DNA of 64,000 nt. It comes from TIUS-1 sp964019505 (GTDB lineage: Bacteria > Bacillota_I > Bacilli_A > Mycoplasmatales > Mycoplasmataceae). The DNA lies in assembly GCF_964019505.1 (NCBI RefSeq), contig NZ_OZ026449.1, forward strand, positions 620,001 through 684,000, read 5' to 3'. Position 1 is the first letter of the stretch, and every line of letters begins with the position of its first letter. Both the position numbers and the translations under genes were made by a program. Shown here in pieces: positions 8,973 through 19,800 of the stretch. The notes under the pieces were generated by a model that was given only the letters and a program-made list of their open reading frames with translations, did no database searches and had not been told where the DNA came from.

Positions 8973-11899
8973 TATTTTATTTCTAGTAATGTCGAACTTA
9001 CTTTTCCCTTATATTCTTTATTGTTTATTTTTATATTAACTAATTCATTGTTTTTGATTTTGTCTTTGTATTTTTCATATGTCGAAGCAAAAGCATATAT
9101 TTCTAATGAACCACTTTCATCTTCGATTGTTAAGAAGGCCATTTTATTATCATTCTTATCAGTGAAGTCTCTAACACTTGTAATCAGTGCATAAATATCA
9201 TATGTCCTATTTAACTGATTAGCATCTTTAATTTTAATTGAGTTGATGTTTAGTGAAAGTTTATATATTTCTGTTGGGTGTGAATTGATGTAAAATCCAT
9301 AGTATTCGAATTCATATGCAACGTAATCCAATGGATTATCAATATCGGTTTTGTTCTTTAGATTCATATTTTTTGCAGGTTTAGAATTTTGTAATGCTAA
9401 GAATATCTTTTTAAATTTCAACAATGTAGTTTTAGCCAAACCATAAGTATCTAACATTCCTGAATAAACCATTGTTTCATAGTTAGCTATTGTTTCTGGA
9501 TATTTAGAAAATAACTTATGAAACATTACATATACATTTGTCTGACATTCTTTATCTTCCATTATATCTTGTAGACTACTTACAAATGTTTCAGTAATGT
9601 TTTTTATAACAGTTAGTGGCATTTGTATTGACCCATTAATAAACTCATATTTTGCAATCGGATTAACGATGTTTGGTTTATCAAGTTTAATATGTCTATT
9701 ATTTAATTCCTGAATTATTTCACTAGTCTTTGAGCCATTTTTTATTGAGGCATTTAACTGCGCTAAATAAAAGTCAGTTGTATAGTTTGCTTTGAAATAC
9801 GCCTGTCAATATGAAATCATTGCATACGCAAGAGCATGAGATTTGTTAAAACCGTATGCTGCAAATCTAACGATGTGATTTCAAATATTGATTGCGATTT
9901 TTTCATCAATACTATTTTTAACTGAGTTTTTTATAAATGTAGTTTTATATTGATCCATTTGTTTTGAATCTTTTTTACTAATTGCTCTACGCACAATATC
10001 GGCTTCACCTAAAGTGAAATTACCAATCTTTTGAAATATCTCCATAATTTGTTCTTGGAAAACAATGAACCCATTTGTTGATTTTAAAATCACATCAACA
10101 CGCGGTTCAATTAATTGTTGTTCATTTTTATTTCTGTAATTGATAAATTCACCAATAATATCTTGTGGTCCTGGTCTGTACAATGCAGAAACCACAGCAA
10201 GGTCTTCAAGAGTTTTTGGTTTTACACCAACCAAAGTTTCAATCATCCCTTTTGATTCAAATTGAAAAATTCCTGAAGTATCACCTTTACTTAATAATTC
10301 AAATGTCTTTTTATCATTTAAAACAATTTGTCTTAGTGATACTTTTTGTTCATCTTTGTTTATGAAACTCAAAGTATTTTTTATTGTTGTTAAATTTCTT
10401 AAACCAAGAATATCTGTTTTTATTAAACCCAACTCTTCAAGATGATCCATTGGAAATTGTGTTTGATAAATTCCAGTAGTTGCTTTTTTAACAGGCATAA
10501 CTTCACTAATTGGTTTGTCACAAAAAACAACACCAGCCGCATGAGTTGACACTTGTTTTGGACGACCCAAGACTAATTTAATTGCACGAACTAAATTGGG
10601 ATATTTATCTATGATAGCTTCCAGTCTTGGTGAACTTGCTATTGCACCTTCAATATCAAATAAATGTTTTTGATCAATTAGTTTTGACATTCTTTCAATA
10701 TCATTTTCAGAAACGTTCAGTGCTTTTCCGCAATCTCTGATTGCATTTTTTACACCGAAAGTTTGGAACGTTGAAATCGTTGCAAACTTGTCCCCGTATT
10801 TTTTATTTAAATAAACCAATACTTCATCTCTTCTTTCATCTTCAAAGTCAATGTCAATGTCTGGCATTGTTACTCTTTTTGTATTTAAGAATCGCTCAAA
10901 ATAAAGTCCATGTTTGATTGGGTCTAACCATGTTATTCCCAATAAGAAAGAAACTAAACTACCTGCCGCAGAACCCCTACCTGGACCAACTATAATTTTT
11001 GATTTTCTACAGAAGTTTATTAAGTCTCAAACAATTAAAAAGTAATCAATGAAACCCATTTGTTTAATTACATCAAGTTCATATTCTAATCGTTTTTGGT
11101 ATTCTTCAATATCTAAATTATTTAATTTAATGTACTTCTTTAAGGTAGTTAAACACGTACTTGATATTAATTCCAATGAATTTTCTTTATCACCAAACTT
11201 CATTAAGTGTTTTTCACTTGATTCAAACAGATCAAATGAACACGCATCAATTATTTGCTTAATATTTTTATTATGCATTTGAGGATCTATGAAGCTTTTA
11301 ATCTCGTCTTCACCAAAGTAATGACAGTTTGGAACCATATCTTCATTTGAGTTTTTAGAAATTGAATTTAAGATTTCAACCACATTTAAATCAATTGGTT
11401 GTTTTTTTAAAGTTCTTATTTCATTTGAAAAAACAAGATTTTTTTGTCCATCTAATTTTCTGAAGTTTCTATCATTTACACCAAAATAAAAATCAGTTGT
11501 AAATGATTTCAAACGATCTGCTAAGGATGTATTTATTTCAAATCAAGGACAATAAACAACAACTAAGTTGTTGTTTGATTTAGATATAATCTTTTTCACA
11601 TCCACTTCTACATCTGAATTTAAATCAGAAGAGAGCTTTGAAAGTACCTTGAATCCATCTATATTTTTTGCATAGAATATTACTTGATCATTATTAATGT
11701 CAAGACTTAATCCAACTATTGGTTTAATTTTTGCTTTTGTAGCTAAACTACTAAACTCAGCTAATCCGTACATTACTTTTTTATCCGCATAAAAAACTGC
11801 ATCAAATTTGTTGTTGATTGCAAATTTGATGTAGTCTTCAATTCTTATATTTGACTGAAAGAAATTGTATGAACTTTTAATGTTTAGTAAATTTAACAT
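8972..11899 (-). CDS. dnaE: DNA polymerase III alpha subunit, DnaE type
   Basis: 975 aa with several TGA(Trp) codons. Family C polymerase. The palm carries the catalytic PDIDIDF at about 346-352, followed by the fingers and a C-terminal OB-fold (YDIYALITSVRDF...FLTIEDESG). The N-terminal PHP-like domain has lost the usual histidine-rich metal motif: the protein opens LLNIKSSYNFFQ. AGGAG precedes the start. Lagging-strand synthesis alongside a PolC encoded elsewhere is the usual Gram-positive role, but PolC is not in this window. Confidence 0.95.
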
Positions 11900-11916
11900 T
11901 TAAGACATCTCCTGTT

Positions 11917-12228
11917 TTAGATAATAAGTACAAATAAAATATATGAAACAAACACGACTATTGTTATGAAAATAACAATACCGATCATTAATGCAAATAC
12001 ATTTATCTTTTCAATAAATCTTTTCTTTCTTTTCTTTTGAGTATTGATTTTATTTATTTCAATCCTGTTAATGTTTGTAGATTTCTTTGTATTAATTTTT
12101 AAATACGGTGTATTTATCTTTTCAACTGTTTCTTCTACTTCTTCAAATTCATGACGTTTACTAATTTCAATTCCGTCAATAACACCAACGATGTTTTTTT
12201 GTTTTTTAGCTTTCAACTCATTCACCAT
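11917..12228 (-). CDS. Small tail-anchored-like membrane protein, unknown
   Basis: 103 aa. A charged, Lys/Glu/Asn-rich cytoplasmic part (MVNELKAKKQKN...) is followed by a basic KKRKKRFIEK patch and one strong hydrophobic helix at the C-terminus (FALMIGIVIFITIVVFV). It lies between thiI and dnaE and overlaps the thiI end by 23 nt. Start choice is uncertain: ATG 12228 has AAGG immediately upstream, and a TTG four codons later is better spaced. No recognised family. Confidence 0.6.
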   Translation of the reverse strand: MVNELKAKKQKNIVGVIDGIEISKRHEFEEVEETVEKINTPYLKINTKKSTNINRIEINKINTQKKRKKRFIEKINVFALMIGIVIFITIVVFVSYILFVLII

Positions 12229-13393
12229 CCTTAAGATAATATTTTTTAATTGAGTCATTAACAGTTTTATCAATCATTACATCCAACATTAATTCATTTT
12301 CTTGTTCTAGTGCTTTTTTTAATGTTGGTTTGATTACTGGTTTGTCTGGAACATAGATTGAACACACATCGTCAAATGGTAATATTGAAATTTCATATGC
12401 TCCAATTTTTTCTGATATTTTAATTATCTCTTCTTTGTCGTATGTAACAAGTGGTCTAATAATTTGTCTCTCAGAAACTGATCCAATAACATTCATTGAT
12501 TCAATTGTTTGTGACGCCACTTGTCCAAGTGCATCACCAGTAATAATTGCTTGTGCATCTATTTTGTCTGCAAGCTTATTTGCAATTTTAAGAAACACAC
12601 GTCTCATGATAGTGATTCTATAAGAATCATCTTTCATGTGCATCAGCTCTTTTAACAACATTGAAAAGTCGCAAACATAAAAGTTGAAATCTCTCATATT
12701 ATATTTTGCTGTTGTTTTGATTAGATCAAAAACCTTTAGAACAGCTTCTGGTGTCGTATGAGGTGGCGTCATGAAGTGTAAGTAATCAACTTTCATTCCA
12801 CGCTTCAACGATAGATAACTAGCCACTGGTGAATCAATTCCACCACTAATTAAAGAAAGCCCTTTTCCTGATGTTCCAACCGGTAAACCTTTTAGACCAT
12901 CAATTCTGTCAATGAATATGTAAGTGTAGTTATTTTTAATAAGTACACTTACAAGTTTCTGAGGAGTCTTAACATCAACTGTTATGTTTGGAATTGATTT
13001 TAATATCTCAGTTGCAATCTCTCTTTTGAATTCATCTGATCTAACTGGGAATGATTTATCTTTTCTCAAGACCTCAACTTTAAATGAATGCCCAGAAAGT
13101 GTTGGAGCAATTTCTAGTACTTTTTTAATTATTAGCTTCGGGTCTTTTTCAACACGATCAGCTATAGATAGTGAATAAATTCCGAACACATCTTTTAGTT
13201 CTTTTAATATTGGTTCAATATAATTTTCATCAAGTAATTCTAGTTCTAAACTATTTCTATCTTTTTTGTATTCAAAAAAAGATTTAAACGGCTTAAGTTT
13301 AAATTTAATATTCTTATTTAATTTATCAATGAATATATCTCTATTGTTTCCTTTTAGAGTTAATTCACCATATCTAACTAAAATACTTTTCAT
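12206..13393 (-). CDS. thiI: tRNA 4-thiouridine synthetase/sulfurtransferase ThiI
   Basis: 395 aa. Adenylates U8 of tRNA and transfers sulfur to it; in some bacteria it also serves thiazole synthesis. An N-terminal ferredoxin-like/THUMP region is followed by the PP-loop SGGIDSPVA starting at residue 183. There is no C-terminal rhodanese domain, as in Bacillus. The true end lies four codons past a TGA that must be read as Trp (DGEWVES). It starts 4 nt after ezrA. In Bacillus a dedicated cysteine desulfurase gene sits beside thiI; none is present here. Confidence 0.93.
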
Positions 13394-13397
13394 TGTT

Positions 13398-15122
13398 TTA
13401 TCTTTTCCTTAGCGCATCCAAAATATTTAATAGTTCAGGAATTAGTTTATCCATTTCTCTATTTTTGTACATTTCTTCTAAGTTGATTAATGCATGATCA
13501 ATTTGGAAGTTTGATGTTGAGAATTTTTCAAGATACATTAATAGTTCTTGAGAAATGAAGTCCGCAAAAATGTAATCTTTTAAACTACGTTCTAGATCTC
13601 ATGTATCGTTTTCAATTTTTGATATCTCTTCAAGTAATTGTTCTCTTGAGGATTTGTTTTCAAATTCTGATTGTCTTGTGTTTATAAAGTTTTCTAAGTC
13701 AGCATTAATCTCTAAACACTTTTGTTTTAATGGCTCTAATTCTGTCATGTGTTTGTTAACTGAAATTTTATTATCAATTTGATCTAACAGAGTTCTGATA
13801 AATCCAATTTTAGAAATGTACTTATCTTTTGTTGATAAAGACTTTTCAATAATTCTTGATGAATTTTCAAAGTTATCAATTGAAGTTAAGATTGTTCCCA
13901 ACTCTTTAACTAGTTTATCTTTTATGACTTTTATATCTGCAGTATGCTTTCTTGAGATGAAATAATCTCAATCAGAAAAATTACTTTGTAATTTTGTTCT
14001 TGATGAATTAAAGTTTGATTTTGCTCTGTCAAATTCTTTCTTTTCTAAAGTTGGAACTTTATTAATTGATTCAACATTAGAGAACCCCTTATCGATTGCT
14101 GTAACTGAACTTTCAACTGTTTTAATTATCTCTCTAATTGTATCTATATTTTCAATGAAGTAATCCTTCAATTTATCTTCTGTAACAATTGATCCATTGA
14201 ACTCATTAAATAATTTAAAAATTGATTCAAGTTCTTTTAAACCCTTTTTCATATTTCAAGCACTAACCAGCTCTTTTACTTCTTTTGATTTTTGATTTAC
14301 TTTTTTTTCTAGGTCACTGAATGCTTGTGAGTTTTTTGAATGATGTGCATTTTTTGCATTCATATGTGAAGCATACTTTTCACGCAACTCTTCAATATGG
14401 TTTGGGATCTTAGTATTTATACGAGTTAATAAATATGGAACTAAGTCAATTAGTTCTATCATATAAATTTGTGACTCTCTAATTTGTGAAAGCGTTTCTA
14501 AACTACCTTCAAATAATCCAGCTGTAAGCTTTGAATTGAATGTTAAAAACAAAACATCAATTCTAGAAAGGATTTGATTTGCTCCATCACTATTTAACTC
14601 TGGGTATGCAGTTAATAATATATCGATGTTTTTTCTGATATCTTCAAAAATTATTTTATAAAAAGTAATAGATGTTCTTTGTAGGTCTTCGACCATCAAA
14701 GCATTTTCTACTTCTTTTTGCATGATGTACATTTTTGATTTGATATCTTCAATTTGTGATTTGTACAATTTTATTTTTTTAATATTGTTTGGTGTTGGTA
14801 TTAAGTTTTTTCTTTCTTTTGAAAACTCATTTAAATCAACGATTGTTCCATTTAGTTCATTCATTAATAGATGTTCGTAATTTGATCATCAAATATCTAG
14901 TTCATTTAGAAACGTGGCAGTTTTTAATGAGATATCTTGAATACGTTGTAATTTGTGCTTAACCGGGTTTTTATGAATAATTGTAAGTTCCTTTAAACAA
15001 TGAGCTTGGGTTTTTAAAATGTATCGACTACCAATTAAAAGTAGCAAAAATATTAATGTTGCAATGGCGAAAATAATGAATGCAGAGAAGCCAATTATTT
15101 GTCCGATTGATCAATTATTCAT
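13398..15122 (-). CDS. ezrA: Septation ring formation regulator EzrA-like
   Basis: 574 aa, close to the 560-570 aa usual for EzrA. One N-terminal membrane helix (about residues 8-32, IIGFSAFIIFAIATLIF) is followed by a very long, charged, coiled-coil-rich cytoplasmic part. Family role: restrains FtsZ ring assembly. The match rests on length, topology and the ezrA-thiI order next to rpsD rather than on a catalytic motif. Start 15122 follows TAAGGGGG. A TATAAT at 15143-15148 on the minus strand may be its promoter, making it first gene of the leftward operon. Confidence 0.8.
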
Positions 15123-15177
15123 GTGGCCCCCTTATTACATTAATTATATATATTAAAAATATAAAATTATTTTTTGC

Positions 15178-15346
15178 TATAATATTTTTAAGTTAAATTT
15201 CGATATCTGCATTCTCACATAGTTGAGTTCTTAGTTAGTGAAATAGATAGTCGTAACCTTTGCAGTAAAGGTGAACACTACACTTCCTCGATTAGAGTGT
15301 TGAAGTATCTAGGTTTTTCTTAGGAAATAAAATAAGGAGATAAATC
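15178..15346 (+). promoter_or_regulatory. rpsD: rpsD promoter and long structured leader
   Basis: TATAAT at 15178-15183 is followed by about 155 nt of untranslated leader. It can fold an ACCTTT/AAAGGT hairpin (15256-15272) and a CTAGG/CTTAG hairpin in 15309-15325 shortly before the AAGGAG site. Ribosomal protein S4 represses its own leader in Bacillus and E. coli; an equivalent role here is inferred, not shown. Confidence 0.5.
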
Positions 15347-15964
15347 ATGTCAAGATTTACAGGATCTACCTTTAAGAAAGCTAGACGTTACGGTTTCTCA
15401 ATTAGAGAAGATGGTAAAGAGTTTTCAAAAGGTAAAAAAAGAACTACAGCTCCAGGACAACATGGAGCACGTAGAGTTAAGCTTTCAGAATATGGAACTC
15501 AATTACACGAAAAACAAAAATTAAGATTTATGTATGGGATTACTGAAAGACAATTCAGAAACACATACATCAAAGCTAAAAAAGAAAAAGGTGTTATTGG
15601 TACAGCTTTCTTACAAAGATTAGAAAGTCGTTTAGATAACATAGTTTACAGAATGGGATTAGCAATGACTCGTCAAGGAGCAAGACAAATTGTTGCTCAC
15701 GGACATATCCTTGTTAATGGTAAAAAATTAGATATCCCTTCTCACATTTTAACTGTTGGAGATAAAATCTCAGTTAGAGAGAAATCAATCAAAAGTGTAA
15801 AAATGAAAGAAGCACTTGGAGCTAATGTTTCAACAGTAAAATTTGTTGAATTCGATAAAACTAAAATGGCTGGTAAATTTAAATCACTTCCAGAAAGAAG
15901 CGAATTAAACCAAGAAATCAATGAAGCATTAATTGTTGAATGATACAACCGTTTAATTAAGTAA
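15347..15964 (+). CDS. rpsD: 30S ribosomal protein S4
   Basis: 205 aa. Primary 16S rRNA-binding protein that nucleates small-subunit assembly. Opens MSRFTGSTFKKARR, has the APGQHGARR stretch and the S4 RNA-binding domain (RLESRLDNIVYRMG...ARQIVAHGHILVNG). No zinc-binding cysteines. The end lies past a TGA(Trp): IVEWYNRLIK. Strong AAGGAG 8 nt before the start. Terminator follows at 15991. Confidence 0.98.
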
Positions 15965-15990
15965 TTAAACCAGAATAATTTAATAACTAT

Positions 15991-16016
15991 AAACACCGGC
16001 ATACGCTGGTGTTTTT
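15991..16016 (+). terminator. rpsD terminator
   Basis: A 10-bp stem AAACACCGGC/GCTGGTGTTT with an ATAC loop and a T-run. A near copy of this hairpin recurs at 16781. Confidence 0.88.
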
Positions 16017-16058
16017 CAATTTACTATTTTATTAAATTTAGGCGAGTTAATTTTTATA

Positions 16059-16082
16059 TTGTGACGTTGTAGAATGTGGAGG
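16059..16082 (+). promoter_or_regulatory. Shared promoter/leader motif, copy 1
   Basis: TTGTGACGTTGTAGAA followed by TGTGGAGG ends 7 nt before the ATG of the coiled-coil gene. Near-identical blocks precede the genes starting at 46941 and 56999. It may combine a -10-like TRTAGA with the ribosome binding site, which would give a very short leader. Confidence 0.55.
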
Positions 16083-16089
16083 AATAAAA

Positions 16090-16497
16090 ATGAAACACCT
16101 AAAAAAGATAACTATAAAAATTGATTCATCAATAGATGATAAAGATGAAATTATTGTAAATTCAATTGAAAGCAACTTTGAAAATATTTTTACAGATATG
16201 GATCACTACTTTAATCAAAGATATGGACAAGATACCAACACTGGAAGTGAAGGTAAAAAAAGATATAATAAATCCGTAAACAAATTATCAGCCAAGTTGT
16301 TAGAGGAAATCATCATGCCAATTTTTACAAAAAAATGTTCAGAAATGCTTGCGGAAACTAATGTTGAGCTTCAAGGTACTAAAGAAGAGCTTCAAGTGAC
16401 TAAAGTGGAGCTTCAAGGTACCAAAGAAGAGCTTCAGGATACAAAAATGAGATTAACCGAATTAGAACGAGTTTTGAAAGCTAATGGCCTAATATAA
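16090..16497 (+). CDS. Coiled-coil protein of unknown function
   Basis: 135 aa, cytoplasmic. A polar N-terminal half (MKHLKKITIKIDSSIDD) leads to a short helical segment (KLSAKLLEEIIMPIF) and a C-terminal coiled coil built from exact heptads of the type ELQGTKE-ELQVTKV-ELQGTKE-ELQDTKM. No signal peptide or membrane helix. Strong RBS GGAGG. The 3' half is duplicated directly downstream with one heptad fewer. The gene at 56598-56999 has the same plan: variable N-terminus, conserved helix, coiled-coil tail and downstream 3' copy. I do not recognise a named family. Confidence 0.8.
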   Translation: MKHLKKITIKIDSSIDDKDEIIVNSIESNFENIFTDMDHYFNQRYGQDTNTGSEGKKRYNKSVNKLSAKLLEEIIMPIFTKKCSEMLAETNVELQGTKEELQVTKVELQGTKEELQDTKMRLTELERVLKANGLI

Positions 16498-16521
16498 TTC
16501 ATTGACTTAATAATAAAAAAC

Positions 16522-16733
16522 ATAATAAATCCGTAAACAAATTATCAGCCAAGTTGTTAGAGGAAATCATCATGCCAATTTTTACAAAAAAATGTTCAGA
16601 AATGCTTGCGGAAACTGATGCAAAACTTAAAGTGACTAAATCAGAACTTCAAGGTACCAAAGAAGAACTTCAGGATACAAAAATGAGACTAACTGAATTA
16701 GAACGAGTTTTGAAAGCTAATGGCCTAATATAA
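16522..16733 (+). pseudogene. Truncated 3' copy of the upstream coiled-coil gene
   Basis: Starts with a 95-nt exact repeat of 16265-16359, then a diverged stretch, then about 95 nt nearly matching 16411-16506. It lacks the N-terminal half and its promoter. Its tail reads AETDAKLKVTKSELQGTKE and has one heptad fewer than the intact gene. An internal ATG at 16572 follows GAGGAAATCATC, so a 53-aa product cannot be excluded. Best read as a silent 3' cassette. Confidence 0.75.
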
Positions 16734-16780
16734 TTCATTGCTTAATACAAAAATAAATTACATAATTTTAGAACTAGAGG

Positions 16781-16806
16781 CACCAGCATACGTTGGTGAT
16801 TTTTTT
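16781..16806 (+). terminator. Terminator after the coiled-coil locus
   Basis: Stem CACCAGC/GTTGGTG with an ATAC loop and a T-run. It resembles the rpsD terminator, suggesting the segment was copied. Confidence 0.8.
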
Positions 16807-16813
16807 ATATAAA

Positions 16814-16837
16814 AAAATAAACCCTGAGGTTTATTTT
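16814..16837 (-). terminator. Terminator after the first giant permease
   Basis: A 10-bp stem AAAATAAACC/GGTTTATTTT with a CTGA loop, 5 nt past the permease stop, followed on the minus strand by a T-run. Confidence 0.85.
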
Positions 16838-16841
16838 GTTG

Positions 16842-19800
16842 TTAAGTATTTACTACCAATGCCCTGCTTGGTGACATCCTTCTTATTTCAATTGTTGAAA
16901 TTCAAAATGAAAGAATTAGCGAACCAACAATAAGTATAAATGCAGCGATCGGAGATCATCAGATTACTACATAAGGTATTGCAAATCCATAAACACTTAT
17001 TAGATATATTGCTCACCATAATAGTAAGTTTCCAATAACGGTTGATATACAAAATAGAATTACAGATCAAACAAATGTTGGCCCTATTGTATATAGTGTT
17101 ACTTGAAAGTTTGTATATCCCATAGATTTCATAATTACCATAAATCGTTTATATTGTTGAACAAATAAATCCGATACTAAAATTGTTGATAAAGTTGACA
17201 CAACTATAACCGAAGCAATTAATATTGTAGTGATCGAAGCAATAACAATAGATGTAGTATTTAGCAATGTTTGGATTTGACTTATTGGTGTCATATCCAA
17301 ACCATCAAGTGGCATTGCAGATCAAACTTCGTTTGCTCCAGGTGTTTTTGCACCATACTTAACCTCTTCACCAAAGCTCACTTGAGTTGTGATTGTTTGA
17401 GGTTCTTCAACATTTGATAGCAATCCATTAAATGTTCTATTTATTGGTTCAATTGGTATGCCGTTAATTTGAAATTTTTGGTCTTCAATACTTCTATCAA
17501 TATTTTCATTTGGGCTAAAGTGATCATATTGATATAGTCCATATCCTGGAATCAATTCTGTTTTTGTTGTTTCATCATCAATTACATAATTGTATGGAAC
17601 AGTAAATGTATTATTATATCCAGAAATTAAGTTGGCTAATCTTTGGTCAATTAGAATAGATTCACTTCCATAAGTTGATACAGTATCTGTTTTAATTATG
17701 TTTATTTGTTTTATAGGTTTTTGAAATGTACCCAACATCTTTTCATATTCATATGTATTTGTGTCTAATTTCATTGTGTCTGGATTTGTTGAATATCCAA
17801 GTGCAATATATCAATTAACAAATCCTGCAGTTAAATTTTCAAGTTGCCCATCAACAAAGTTAACCTTTGGAGATTCATATTTTTCATTGTATTTTAATGA
17901 ATAAGGTTTGATTGCGATATAACCTTTGTCTTTCAATTCTTTCTCATCAATTCCAGAATCTATTCATCCTTGACTTGTTTCAAGGGGAACCTCTTCATAA
18001 GGCATGCGTGTCGATCACTTGTTTGGGTCTGATGAATCAAAATTAGCCTCATTTGCAACGTTTAGATGAGATTCTTCATATCTTTGTGGAAGTATTAAAT
18101 AAACATCTTCATATGAGTAATATGGTCTCATTCTTGGTTTTCAACCACCATCCTTTGTTTGAAATAGTTCATTAAATCCAAAAGCGTCTTTTGATAGCTC
18201 TGATTCATAAAATAATTCTTGTACATCTTGCTCTTCTCAAATAGGTGCATATGTTAATTTTGATCTATTTAACATATCAGCTGGTAATCAATAGTGATTT
18301 TTTTCATTTAAGTTTGATTTTAATAGGAACTTTTCTTCATCTCTATACTCATTGTATTTAGTTTGAAAGTTGTTGTCATCATATAATCAAGCAAGTTTTG
18401 GAACCATTGACTTACCATTTTCTAGAGTTCAACCCTCTATCTTGGTTGAAATGTCTTTGATTTTTCCGGCTTGGTTAACTATATTAGATTGTTTGTTAAA
18501 TGAAGCTGGAATATTCAAAGTACCAGTTTCTTTGTCAAATAACTTAAATCCTGGTTTAAGTTCTATGTCTTCATTGACCGCAATATCTCCAAACAATAAA
18601 TTTTCAAGCTTAGAATATATTTCATCATCTAATAGAAATGATTCTTCACCAGCTAAATCAAATGCTTTTTGGTCTTTTGGTATACCAATTAAATTTACAT
18701 TTTTTGTACCACTATTTGGAGCAACACTTACATTTGTAACCAAAGTATCAGTACTTGGTACAACATTTCAATTTGATCACCCAAATGAAAATTGGTTAAT
18801 TCTGTTTTCTGATTTGTTTACATAACTTTTAATAAAGTTTGGAGCTGTTCCAAGAAGCACTGATACAACTTGCTCTTTTCACGTTCCGTTACCAGAAGAT
18901 GATCCATCTGGAATCAGTATGTTCATTAATTGAGGAATTACAGTATTAAGTAAACTTGAAATTCTGTCAATTTGTTTTGTTTTAGAAGTTATTGCTTCTT
19001 CAGCTGTTCCATTGTATTTTTCATGTAGTATTCATTCAATTACACGTTGGAAGTCAACAATTGAAAATACTTTCCCACCCATGTCTCCAAGGTTGTTTGC
19101 AGAGATTGCAACAATTGCTGAGAGCAACGCATCATCTCCTGTTTCACTTTCCTTATTTTCTGCAAATCTTGAATATGTCCATTGACCTTCTAACTTGTTG
19201 TTCTTTGTTGTAGATTTATTCAAAAATAAATGAGGAATTAATGATGACTCTAACTGAGGTCCTGCGACAGTATTTGATTTATAAAAGTTATCAATTTTAC
19301 CGTTAAATAAACCATTGGCATCTGATAGATATTGATCATATTCATCAATACCAGGAGTAACTGAAAAAGTCATTTTTCCGTTCGGTGCATTGTATAAGGG
19401 TTTTGTTGTTCGATGTTCATTTTTATAATTTGTATAGTTGAAGAAGCTTTCATTTACCCCTGTAGCTGTGGCTGGTATCGATATCAGTGTTGATACAATC
19501 AACCCAGATGTAAATACAGTAGCCAAAATTATTAGTGATTTTTTAAATCCAGATGACAATAAATTCATACTAAATCTAAAACCGAAATTCATTTTTACAA
19601 ATAGTCTTTTGTTAATTCAATTAATTATTTTGCTTGACTTAATTCCCTTTGTGGCATTTAGTGAAAATATTTTTAGTGTTGGTTTTTTACAAATGAAGTA
19701 CGCTGTGAAATACGAAACCAGTAATGTGGCAACACCAAATACTAACATACCCAATCCAATTGCCACTGGATCAAATAAGAAGAATCATGTTGGTCCTGAC

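Noticed and set aside
16360..16470. Short regular repeats that could suggest a CRISPR-like array
   Set aside because: Repeat units are 21 nt, contiguous and in frame, encoding coiled-coil heptads; there are no unique spacers and no cas genes.
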